From Anabaena cylindrica PCC 7122 (GTDB lineage Bacteria; Cyanobacteriota; Cyanobacteriia; Cyanobacteriales; Nostocaceae): DNA of 64,000 bases. Where the stretch lies: positions 113,683-177,682 of the forward strand of contig NC_020157.1 in assembly GCF_000317695.1 (NCBI RefSeq). The letters run 5' to 3'. The position numbers and the translations under genes are program-made. Shown piece by piece: positions 47,471 through 56,049 of this stretch; positions within the stretch are counted from its first letter, which is position 1; each line of letters begins with the position of its first letter. The notes under the pieces are model-generated. The model made no database searches. It saw only the letters and a list, made by a program, of their open reading frames with translations, and was not told the origin of the DNA.

Positions 47471-48049
47471 ATGGCGAAAAAATCAATTCCGGTTTATCCT
47501 ATTATTTTAATTCCCAACTTTGCTGATCATCAAAATTTTGCTCCTTTGATCAATGCAAATGGTAGTGGTAATGTTACCGTGGGTGCTGCTGAAGAAGGGT
47601 TTGGGCAAGTGCTGAAACATTATTTTGGTGATTGGGTATTTCCCCAACAAGAAATGCTACCAAATGGTCATGATCGTCCTTACACAGCAGATTTTGTAAT
47701 TGTAGAACCAAATACTGAGCTACATCTTGATATTGAAGTGGACGAAAGTCATTGTTTTTCTACAGGAGTACCTACCCATTGTATTGGTGATGATGATTAT
47801 AGAAATCTGTGTTTTCTTAAAGCTGGGTGGGTAATAATACGGTTTGCCGAAGAACAAGTTGTTAGTCAACCAGAACGCTGTTGTCGCTTTATTGGTAATG
47901 TGGTAGCAAAGTTGAGTGGAAATGTATCATTTAGTTATCAGTTCGTAGATATTGCCCCACTAACTCCTGTCAAGCAGTGGTCAAGGAAACAAGCAGCTTC
48001 TTTGAAGAAAAAGAACTATCGTCAAGGTTACTTGTCAGTTGATCGGTGA
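47471..48049 (+). CDS. PD-(D/E)XK/DUF559-like nuclease
   Basis: 192 residues. E41/E42 in AAEEGFGQVLKHYF (first helix), D74 in YTADFVIVEP, and E89-V-D91 with nearby His in LDIEVDESHCF give a core like that of small endonuclease-fold proteins such as DUF559/Vsr (I-E-x-D-x-x-x-H). The following RNLCFLKAGWVIIRFAEEQV matches the strand-helix end of the fold. The basic C-terminus (RKQAASLKKKNYRQGY) suits nucleic acid binding. Last gene inside the inverted repeats. Nuclease activity is predicted only. Confidence 0.65.
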   Translation: MAKKSIPVYPIILIPNFADHQNFAPLINANGSGNVTVGAAEEGFGQVLKHYFGDWVFPQQEMLPNGHDRPYTADFVIVEPNTELHLDIEVDESHCFSTGVPTHCIGDDDYRNLCFLKAGWVIIRFAEEQVVSQPERCCRFIGNVVAKLSGNVSFSYQFVDIAPLTPVKQWSRKQAASLKKKNYRQGYLSVDR

Positions 48050-48076
48050 TCATAGTACAGAAGATGAGCATTTCTA

Positions 48077-48121
48077 AATGTTTCTGGATCAAAAAATGTG
48101 ACCCATTGGATCACAAAATGC
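48077..48121. repeat. Right copy of 45-bp inverted repeat
   Basis: Contains AATGTGACCCATTGGATCAC. Reverse complement of 36480-36524 with few mismatches; starts 28 bp after the nuclease stop. No target-site duplication could be recognised in the flanks. Confidence 0.65.
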
Positions 48122-48509
48122 AATTAAACACTTTTAAACTCTTGTGGATGAGCGGTTTTATATCCTGTCCGGTTAACCATGAATAACCCAATCTCAGTCT
48201 AACCCAACCCAGAACAGGTGAAAGCTGCCCAGTAAAAAGGGTGAGAGAAAGGTGTGGATTCTAGACAGAAAGATTCTAAATCTTTTTTTGCTCCTTATCC
48301 TTCCAGGACTTCTGAGAAGAACACCGAAAGCCGAAAGATAGTTTTATTCATTTGGGCATAGCACCTGCTCTCTGAATACACTATATTGGGTGATTTGTGA
48401 CAATAAGCAATTATCTACCAATTTTAGTATTTATGTACTATAATCTAGCTCTAATTGCCTTCAACAGACAACTGTGTCACGGTTGCACTTAGCATAATTT
48501 GAGCGCACA
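48122..48509 (+). terminator. Intergenic region with terminator-like hairpin
   Basis: 388 bp before the helicase gene. AAAGATT-CTA-AATCTTT followed by TTTT at 48269-48289 looks like a weak intrinsic terminator. TATAAT at 48439-48444 may be a -10 box for the helicase gene, without a clear -35. Confidence 0.3.
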
Positions 48510-50768
48510 ATGTCCACTTTACCCAACCAGACTCCCCAACAAATTAATGCTTATGCTCCCCAAGAAACCATTACTGGGGTAGTGGAACGGCTCACTTTTT
48601 ACTCCGAGGAGTCTGGTTACACAGTAGCACGGTTAACTCGCTCCAACTCCCAAGACTTAACAACCATTGTCGGCAGCTTTGCCAATATTCAGCCAGGACA
48701 GACACTACAACTAACCGGCTTCTGGCGTGACCATCCCCAATATGGCCCCCAATTCCAAGTAACTAATTATAAAGAAACCAAACCAGCTACACTTACGGGT
48801 ATTGAAAAGTATCTCGGCAGTGGATTAATCAAAGGTGTAGGACCCGTCACAGCAAAACGGATTGTTGCCCACTTTGGCACAGAAACACTAGAAATTATTG
48901 AAAATCAGATTGAACGCTTAATTGAAGTTAACGGCATTGCCAAAAAACGTATTAAGCTCATCCAAACTGCGTGGGAAACTCAAAAAGCTATCAAAGAAGT
49001 AATGATATTTCTGCAAGGTCATGGTGTTTCTACTACCTATGCAGTCAAAATTTATAAACAGTATGGGGATAAAGCGATCGCCACAGTTACTCACAACCCC
49101 TACCAATTAGCAACTGACATCTATGGTATCGGCTTCATGACAGCTGATAAGATTGCCCGAAATCTAGGAGTTGCACCTGACTCAGAATTTAGATACCGTG
49201 CTGGACTGATTCATGCTTTGAGTGAAGCTGCTGAAGATGGTCATTGCTATCTACCACAACCAGAACTGATTGAGTCGGTAATTAAACTGCTGACTACTGA
49301 ATCTCATGAACCAACCAAGGAAGCGATCGCTCAAACTATCTCAGACATGGCGTTGAAAGAAGAGTTAATCAGAGAAAAGGATGGTGATACATTACTTTGC
49401 TACAAGCCTACCTATTTTCACACCGAGCAGAATTTAGCCCAACTCATACATCAGCGTTTGAGTCAGCCTATTATCACTGATATTCCTCGTGTCCAAGCTT
49501 GGCTAGAAAGATTTACAGCTACTCAAAAAATTGAACTTTCACCACGGCAACAATTTGCTGTAGAAACGGCCGCTTATTCCCCCATCATGATTCTTACAGG
49601 AGGTCCAGGAGTTGGTAAAACTTTCACTACCCACGCAATAGTTAGTTTATGGAAGGCGATGGGAAAATCCATTGCTTTAGCTGCACCAACTGGACGGGCT
49701 GCCCAACGTTTAAGTGAAATGACTGGGTTAGAAGCAAAAACAATACACCGCTTATTAGAATTTGACCCCAAGACGATGGGGTTTAAATGCGGTAGCGAAA
49801 ATCCTTTACCGCAGACAGCAATTATTGTTGATGAAGCTAGTATGTTAGATTTATTTTTAGCATACTCCTTAGTCAAAGCAGTTTCTGCGGGCGCACAACT
49901 GTTGTTGGTGGGAGATATTGACCAGTTGCCGTCAGTTGGACCGGGTAATGTACTTGCTGACTTGATAAATTCTGGTAAAGTGCCTGTAGTGCGACTAACT
50001 CAGGTATTTCGCCAAGCCCAACAAAGTGCAATTATTACAGCAGCCCACGAAATAAACCGGGGACAGTATCCGACAATTGAACACATCAACAATAACCCTG
50101 TTTCCGATTGTTTGTGGCATGGAGGGGGATTTGAACCAGAACATGGGGTGCAAACGATTTGTGAATTGATTACAGATTTGATTCCCCGGTTAGGGTTTAA
50201 CCCAGCTACGGATGTACAAGTGCTTTGTCCGATGACACGGGGGTTAGTGGGTACTCGCAATCTCAATAATTTCTTGCAGGAATTAATTAACCCTAAAAGT
50301 CCCAACAAGGTAGAGATTACTAGGGGTGGGATGACGTTGCGGGTAGGTGACAGGGTGATTCAGCAGACTAATGATTATCAACGGGAAGTATTTAATGGTG
50401 ACTTGGGAATCATTACTGCAATTGACACAGTTGAACAAGAAGTAAATGTGCAGTATGGCGATCGCGCAAGCGATGACTTGTCAGTTCGCTCTGTAGTTTA
50501 TGATTATGCTGACCTGAATGAAATTACACTCGCTTGGAGCGTTTCTATCCATAAATCCCAAGGATCTGAATATCCGGTGGTGATTCTGCCTTTGTATATG
50601 CAACATTACATGATGCTTAGTCGTAATTTGCTTTACACAGGTCTGACTCGTGCGAAAAAGTTAGCAATTGTGATTGGGTCGAAAAAGGCAATTTCTTTGG
50701 CTGTACGCTCTACTGATGATGTGCAACGATATACACGCTTACAGAAAAGGTTGGACTTGTTAGCTTAA
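48510..50768 (+). CDS. recD2: RecD2-like SF1B ATP-dependent DNA helicase
   Basis: 5'-3' helicase of the RecD2 type, acting in repair or replication-associated DNA metabolism, 752 aa. Order: N-terminal OB-like part (TITGVVERLTFYSEESGYTV), helix-hairpin-helix LIKGVGPVTAKRIVAHFG, helical region, Walker A GGPGVGKTFTT (about 364), Walker B IIVDEASMLD (about 440), GDIDQLPSVGPGNVL, FRQAQQSAI, and near the end TLAWSVSIHKSQGSEYPVVI and GLTRAKKL. Separate transcript from the upstream element. May be element-borne. Confidence 0.93.
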   Translation: MSTLPNQTPQQINAYAPQETITGVVERLTFYSEESGYTVARLTRSNSQDLTTIVGSFANIQPGQTLQLTGFWRDHPQYGPQFQVTNYKETKPATLTGIEKYLGSGLIKGVGPVTAKRIVAHFGTETLEIIENQIERLIEVNGIAKKRIKLIQTAWETQKAIKEVMIFLQGHGVSTTYAVKIYKQYGDKAIATVTHNPYQLATDIYGIGFMTADKIARNLGVAPDSEFRYRAGLIHALSEAAEDGHCYLPQPELIESVIKLLTTESHEPTKEAIAQTISDMALKEELIREKDGDTLLCYKPTYFHTEQNLAQLIHQRLSQPIITDIPRVQAWLERFTATQKIELSPRQQFAVETAAYSPIMILTGGPGVGKTFTTHAIVSLWKAMGKSIALAAPTGRAAQRLSEMTGLEAKTIHRLLEFDPKTMGFKCGSENPLPQTAIIVDEASMLDLFLAYSLVKAVSAGAQLLLVGDIDQLPSVGPGNVLADLINSGKVPVVRLTQVFRQAQQSAIITAAHEINRGQYPTIEHINNNPVSDCLWHGGGFEPEHGVQTICELITDLIPRLGFNPATDVQVLCPMTRGLVGTRNLNNFLQELINPKSPNKVEITRGGMTLRVGDRVIQQTNDYQREVFNGDLGIITAIDTVEQEVNVQYGDRASDDLSVRSVVYDYADLNEITLAWSVSIHKSQGSEYPVVILPLYMQHYMMLSRNLLYTGLTRAKKLAIVIGSKKAISLAVRSTDDVQRYTRLQKRLDLLA

Positions 50769-50779
50769 CAGCAAGAAGC

Positions 50780-51085
50780 CCCACGTCTCACTCTTAGGAG
50801 CGTGGTATGAATTGCGTAGCGTGCCGTAGGCTTGTGATTTGACGACAGTTCCCTGCCCAATGTGCGTAGCACGTTCGCGTAGCGTCTGGCAGAGAAGGAG
50901 GGGAGACAGGTCGGAAACGTAGCTTGCTTCCCGAAGGGTACACTTTCTTATTCTTCCGGTGAATTTTGACTTTCAATATATTTCCGTAATGTTGAGATAG
51001 TGACCCCGCCACAACTAGCAACAAAATAAGATCCGTTCCAAAAAACATCTTTGCAGTAAATTTTGGCTAAGTGTTCCGATTATAT
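50780..51085 (-). mobile_element. IS200/IS605 transposase remnant
   Basis: The minus-strand frame from about 51083 to the stop at 50948 encodes EHLAKIYCKDVFWNGSYF then VASCGGVTISTLRKYIESQN, the C-terminal end of an IS200-type TnpA (Y1 transposase). Upstream sequence is missing (in-frame stop). The 50780-50815 hairpin CCCCACG...CGTGG is like an IS200/IS605 end. A GC-rich palindromic repeat has invaded between (50813-50890). Non-autonomous remnant. Confidence 0.65.
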
Positions 51086-51257
51086 TTAATTGCAACCAGC
51101 TACTTAATTACATTAGCAATACACCGAAATATCGTTTAAGGTAATATGAGAGAATGACTTAATAATTTCAACATATAGGCTCCGATTTGTTTATTACCAA
51201 AGATCCATCGGTCGAATGGTCTATCAAGATTTAGATTCCCCCAATATTTAGCCTTAC

Positions 51258-51467
51258 GTCAGCTATCGGATTTATTTCGATGAGTGCGTTAGCAATCACA
51301 TCCCGGCGGCTGTTGGCTGCGGTTAGTTTGGCTTGAGCTTCTGCTAGCTGGGTTTGAGATTCTAGGGCGTTGCGTCGGGGTAAAGCACCAGTGTCAGCTA
51401 ACTGTTTGTCTTTCTCGTACTTTTCTTGAGCAAATGCGACTTGGCTTTGGGCTTGGGCGATTTCAGC
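51258..51467 (-). pseudogene. Fragment of an HlyD/RND adaptor protein
   Basis: 70 open codons encode AEIAQAQSQVAFAQEKYEKD, KQLADTGALPRRNALESQTQ and LAEAQAKLTAANSRRDV, the coiled-coil hairpin of an efflux adaptor (HlyD/CusB type). No start or ends. The complete adaptor at 56050-57357 is a different sequence, so a second efflux system has decayed here. Confidence 0.6.
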
Positions 51468-51534
51468 TATGTATGCTTATTTTTGCCGTTTTTGCCAAAA
51501 ATTATCAAGGCTCTTATTTTGGCTAAGGTATTGA

Positions 51535-51987
51535 AAATCAAAAACCAAACACGAGAAAGTAGAGAAAGAGAAAACATTTGAGGGATTGAATAAAAGTAAA
51601 TATGTCTTATTAAAGAATAGTGAAGACCTAAATGATGAGCAAAAAATCAAGCTGAATCAAGTAAAGCAAGTCTCCCCATCTCTGAAAATAATGTACGAAT
51701 TAAAGGAGAAAATCAGGCGGATTTTTAACAAAACTAAGGATTGGTTAAAGGGTCTATATAAACTTAGTATATGGTTGGTAAGAGCTAGAGAGCATTATCC
51801 CAACAGCCATAACGCTATTGTCCGTTGGTTAGATGAGATTATTGCCTACTTTGATAATCGTACAACTAGCGGTGTTGTTGAGGGTATCAATAACAAACTC
51901 AAGTTGATTAAACGTTCTGCCTATGGATTTAGAAATTTTAATAATTTCCGATTAAGATGCTTACTTACTTGGAAATTTAACTATTAG
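51535..51987 (+). mobile_element. ISL3-family transposase C-terminal remnant
   Basis: Frame from about 51535 to 51987; the C-terminus NRTTSGVVEGINNKLKLIKR then SAYGFRNFNNFRLRCLLTW is the conserved end of ISL3-type DDE transposases, with the last catalytic Glu in VVEG. Helical N-terminal part remains; catalytic Asp residues are lost upstream, so inactive. Confidence 0.75.
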
Positions 51988-52052
51988 TTAATCATACTAT
52001 GTACTGAAGAACCTAATATGTTCAACCTAACTAAATGTAATAGACATCTCCG

Positions 52053-52098
52053 ATAAAAATTGTAGAGACGTTGCATGCAACGTCTCTACAATTTTTAT
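52053..52098. repeat. 46-bp perfect palindrome
   Basis: Arms of 23 bp, centre TTGCATGCAA, including TTGTAGAGACGTTGCA and a T-tract at each end. On either strand it would give a stable hairpin followed by U residues, so it could be a bidirectional terminator between the ISL3 remnant and the 91-aa gene, or a miniature mobile element of the kind scattered in cyanobacteria. Confidence 0.75.
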
Positions 52099-52143
52099 TT
52101 TGAAAGAGCATATCTTCATACAGAATTGGTATTAGCCTTTGCA

Positions 52144-52419
52144 TTACCATCTCTGTTTGTGAGAACCTAGAGTTTTTTGATAATAAATTTGCTCAATCCA
52201 AATCATAACCTCTTGTTCAGATGCCAAATAGGCGGATTGACCTGTTGCTGGATCATAGGCAGACCACCAGATATTACCGTGGCGATCGCGCCTTTCCCAA
52301 ACTTCTGGTTCTGGTTCTCTATAAAGAAAATCAACAAACCGTCTCCAGAATTTGATAAATGGTATTTGAGAATCAGAAATTGATGTTAATTTCTGATTTA
52401 ATTTTTGTCTAATTTTCAT
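52144..52419 (-). CDS. Hypothetical protein (91 aa)
   Basis: Small basic protein, SQIPFIKFWRRFVDFLYRE, then VWERRDRHGNIWWSAYDPAT and SEQEVMIWIEQIYYQKTLG. Looks like a conserved cyanobacterial hypothetical. The leader GGAGG precedes the ATG at 52419. It follows the metal lipoprotein gene in the same direction with a gap of 83 bp and may share its MerR-type promoter. Confidence 0.6.
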   Translation of the reverse strand: MKIRQKLNQKLTSISDSQIPFIKFWRRFVDFLYREPEPEVWERRDRHGNIWWSAYDPATGQSAYLASEQEVMIWIEQIYYQKTLGSHKQRW

Positions 52420-52502
52420 AAAAAACCTCCTTTGTGCAATTATGGAAAATCAGCATCAAGAGAGTTGTTTACTTCTCTTTTTACTCAGAAAAATCAGCTA
52501 AA

Positions 52503-53384
52503 TTAAATAACGTTGACCCAAAAATCAGCAGTAATGATTTTGCCATTGCGCTGGAACTGACCCCAAAGTTTATACTTTCCTGGTTGGGGAAAGTTAGTCA
52601 TAAAATGTACTTCTCCAGTGGGAGTATTATTGAGTGCGTGAGCATGAATGTAATCTGCTGCTGTTAAGGAATTAGATTTTCTCAAAATCACTAAATGTCC
52701 CTTTTCTCCCAAATATGGCTGTAAATCTGTCAGAGGTTGATTATTAGCAGCATCTTGTAATTTAAACATTAAGGTAACTTCTTCACCTGCGCTTACAGTG
52801 GCTTCAGAAATATTAAGATTGACCTTAATATCACCAAAAGTTTTACTGCGATTTAGGTCAATTTGGGGAGAAGGAAGAGTATTTCTAGGAAATTCTGCTT
52901 TCAATACAGAAATTTGTTCTGCTTGACCAGCAGGTTTATAATCACTAAAAAATGTGTAACCACCTGCTTGGGGAAAACTTGTTAAAACTTCAAACTTGCC
53001 ATTATCTTTATAGGTAGGATGAAGATGACTAAAAAACTGAAGGTCATCACTGACAACTATTAAGTGCATCAGCTTTTCTTGGAAAGTGTCAAACTTAGAA
53101 ACTGGTTTTCCTTTTAAATCTTGCACCTCAATAAATATGGGAATATTTATATCCGGGATAATATTACTGGGAGCTTTCAGTTTTGCCTGAGTTAATACTT
53201 TTTTATCACCATGAACCGCGCTCCCTGTGGAATGTCCTTCATGATGACTTTCAGTTTTTGCAGGTTCTTGATGTTGATGTGTACTGGCTGATATGGCTTT
53301 TTCTTCAGCTTTAGGTAACAGTGAGCAACCTTGAGCTAATATTAAAGTAGCAGTGATGGCGATCGCATTGAGAAATTTATTCAT
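52503..53384 (-). CDS. His-rich lipoprotein of the metal-resistance cluster
   Basis: Signal peptide with lipobox LILAQGCSLL (Cys about residue 20), then a His-rich linker (STHQHQEPAKTESHHEGHST) likely to bind copper or similar metal, then two beta-sandwich-like domains (HLIVVSDDLQFFSHLHPTYK; GEKGHLVILRKSNSLTAADY IHAHA). The second contains several His. Periplasmic or membrane-anchored. ATG has GGAAAAACA upstream. Its promoter carries the MerR operator at 53425-53456. Confidence 0.75.
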   Translation of the reverse strand: MNKFLNAIAITATLILAQGCSLLPKAEEKAISASTHQHQEPAKTESHHEGHSTGSAVHGDKKVLTQAKLKAPSNIIPDINIPIFIEVQDLKGKPVSKFDTFQEKLMHLIVVSDDLQFFSHLHPTYKDNGKFEVLTSFPQAGGYTFFSDYKPAGQAEQISVLKAEFPRNTLPSPQIDLNRSKTFGDIKVNLNISEATVSAGEEVTLMFKLQDAANNQPLTDLQPYLGEKGHLVILRKSNSLTAADYIHAHALNNTPTGEVHFMTNFPQPGKYKLWGQFQRNGKIITADFWVNVI

Positions 53385-53424
53385 TGTTTTTCCTTTTTCA
53401 TTACTTAAATTATTGATAAATTGA

Positions 53425-53456
53425 GTTTAAATTCTCCAGTTGGCTGGAGAGTCAAG
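53425..53456 (-). promoter_or_regulatory. MerR-type operator/promoter of the lipoprotein gene
   Basis: On the minus strand: TTGACT (-35), dyad CTCCAG-CCAA-CTGGAG, then TAAACT (-10) with a 20-bp spacer, long as in MerR-family activated promoters. Nearly identical sites at 57736, 59113 and 63953. Confidence 0.8.
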
Positions 53457-53831
53457 GGGTAAAATAATAATTTTTATTTTTTGTTTTATAACAAAGTCTG
53501 AAATAATTTATAGGGGTAAATTCAAAGGGTATGGGTTTTAATTGAGGCTACAAATAACTTATCTGTTTAGCAGCCAAATCCCTACCCAAATTTAATTTTT
53601 TAATGTGAATTCGACAGATATTATTTAACCCCTCTCCAAACCTCTCCCCTACAAGGAGAGAGGCTTAAAATAATGTTGCTAATAACAAATTAAAATGCCC
53701 CTTTCCGCGTCGGAGGGAAAAGTCGGAGCGCCGGCTTCCGGCGTAGACGTTTTAGCGGCTTGTCGTAGACATCTGAACTTTTCAAGACAGAGGGGTTGGG
53801 GAGAGGTTTATCGAACTCACGTTTTTTAAAT
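53457..53831. repeat. Intergenic region with GC-rich dispersed repeat
   Basis: 375 bp. Holds a GC-rich block (CGGAGCGCCGGCTTCCGGCG, 53712-53770) and a pyrimidine/purine inverted pair (CCCCTCTCCAAACCTCTCCC near 53630 versus GGGGAGAGG near 53790). No gene seen. Confidence 0.5.
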
Positions 53832-55718
53832 CTATTTGATTAATTCTCTTTGTGGAGTTTTAATCTTTGGTAAACCTGTAAAAAGTGAGCTAATTTGAGT
53901 AACCATGATATACAAAATAGGTACTACAAATAAACTCAAGAAAGTAGCAAAAAACATTCCTCCAAAAACAGCAGTACCCAAAGATTGACGACTTGCTGAA
54001 CCTGCACCAGTAGCGACAACAAGTGGCCAAGTTCCCAGTAGTGTAGAAATAGCAGTCATGATAATTGGTCTTAGTCTTTCACTTGAAGCTTTCACTGCTG
54101 CTTTGGTAATTGAAAAACCCTCCTCGCGTAATTGGTTGGCAAATTCAACAATTAAAATTGCATTTTTACTGGCTAAACCAATTAACATTACTAACCCAAC
54201 TTGGCAGTAAACATCATTATATAAACCGCGCCATGATTGGGCTAATAATGCTCCTAAAACTGCCAGGGGAACTGATAATAAAATAATCAGAGGATCAATG
54301 AAGTTATTATATTGAGCAGCTAAGACCAAGAACACAAAGAAAATTCCTAAACCAAAAATAATTGGTGCTTGTCCGCCAGATTCTAATTCTTCTAAAGTAA
54401 TACCTGACCATTCATAACTCATGTTTTTAGGTAAAACAGAAGCAGCTAAATTTTTCATTGTTTCTATTGCTTGTCCAGAACTAAAACCAGGTGCAGCAGC
54501 ACCATTAATTTCTATTGATCGATATAAGTTGTAATGATTAATTGTTTGTGGTCCGGTGGTTAGTTTTAAGGCAAATGTCCCAATTAAAGAAATCGGAATT
54601 GTAATTGCGGGAATTAGGGTAGTGCGCCAGTCTTGTAAGAACACAAAAATTACTAAGACAACTAGCGCAATAGATTCCAATAAATTTTTGACAACTTCTT
54701 GGCGAGATGCTTCTACAAATAATGAGGAATCGTAGGGAAATTCATATTTCAATCCTGGTGGAAAGTCCTTTGCAATTTGTTCCATTTCTGCTTTTACAGC
54801 ATTGGCAATTTTTAAAGCATTGCTGCCAGGAATTTGTAGAATTTGATAACCAACGGCAACATTACCACTATAACGAGCAAAGGAACTGTAATTTTCTGCT
54901 CCCAGTTCCGCACGACCGACATCTTTTAACTTGACTATTGTTCCATCTGTACCTGCTTTGATGACGATGTTTGCAAATTCATCAGCTTCTTTTAATCGTC
55001 CTTGGGTTTGCAATTCAATTTGATACATTTGTCCGTTAGGTGCGGGTGGTTGTCCAATACTGCCGATCCCTAACTGTAGGTTTTGTTGATGAAGGGCGTT
55101 AATTACATCTTCTGTGGTAAGTTTGCGGTTAGCAAGTTGGGTAGGGTCCAGCCATAACCGCATTGCATAACGGCGATCGCCAAAGGTGGCAATGTTACCA
55201 ACTCCTTTGATCCGTCTGAGGCGATCTAGCACATAAAGGTCGGCGTAGTTACTAATAAAAGTGTCATCGTATTTATCACCTTCACTATACATAGCCATTG
55301 CTAAGACAATACCACTAGATTGTTTTGTCACAGAAACCCCTGTTTGGCGGACAACTTCCGGTAATTTTGGTTCTGCTAACAAAACTCGATTCTGCACATC
55401 TGCGGCCGCAGTATCAATATCATATCCTTGATCAAAGGTAATGGTGATGTTGCTTGTACCGTCACTGCTGCTGGTGGAGGTGATATATTTTAAGCCTTCG
55501 ATACCATTAATTTGGCGTTCTAAAACTGTGGTGACGGTTTCTTCCACAACTTGGGCGTTAGCACCAATATAATTGGCGGTGACGTTAATTTGTACAGGAC
55601 TTATATCGGGGTATTGTTCTACTGGTAGGATGGGAATGCTGATGATTCCTACCATGAGCATTACTAAAGCGCAGACTATAGCAAATACTGGGCGTTTGAT
55701 GAAGAAGTTTGCAAACAT
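53832..55718 (-). pseudogene. RND (HAE1/AcrB-type) efflux pump with large internal in-frame deletion
   Basis: 628 residues against about 1050 for AcrB-type pumps. Residues 1-383 (FIKRPVFAIVCALVMLMVGI, DVQNRVLLAEPKLPEVV, RTTLIPAITIPISLIGTFAL) match the start through TM3. The sequence then jumps at KLTTGPQTIN to the region normally near residue 800 (YRSIEINGAAAPGFSSGQAI) and continues to the end (GLASKNAILIVEFANQLREE). About 420 residues, TM4-TM7 with the proton-relay Asp pair of TM4, are missing, yet the frame is intact. Probably not a working pump. It is downstream of the adaptor gene. Confidence 0.8.
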
Positions 55719-55756
55719 GAATTTATTTGTTTTTGGGTAAATTAATTAGATTTTTT

Positions 55757-56010
55757 TCTCACGCAAAGACGCAAAGAATGAATGAACCGCAAAGGACGCA
55801 AAGGACGCGTTCGCGTAGCGTGCCGATAGCTTGCGTGGCGACGCAGAAGCCATAGGAATAGAAAAGAGAGTTTTAGAGAGTTTTTTCGGGAGCATCCCAA
55901 ATGTGTAAATTTATTTTTATCGAGGGAAATAAAATGCTTCAAGTGCTTGATATGATTGAACCACGAAGGGACGAAGGACACGAAGAAAAGAGAGTTTTAG
56001 AGAGTTTTTT
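55757..56010. repeat. Heptad repeats, palindromic repeat and 31-bp inverted copy
   Basis: Heptads ACGCAAAGACGCAAAG (55757-55811), a GC-rich unit TTCGCGTAGCGTGCCGATAG (55808-55850), the 31-bp sequence starting GGGAGCATCCCAAATGTGT (55888-55918, inverted copy of 31100-31130) and a second heptad run ACCACGAAGGGACGAAGGAC (55955-56000). Open frames here are repeat-derived. Confidence 0.65.
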
Positions 56011-56049
56011 CAATCTGTCACCTAAAAACTATCACCTGTCACCTGTCAC

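Noticed and set aside
36470..48130. Target-site duplication outside the inverted repeats
   Set aside because: No short direct repeat could be matched confidently between the two flanks.
50794..51048. 84-codon minus-strand open frame
   Set aside because: Out of frame with the recognisable IS200 TnpA remnant; an artefact.
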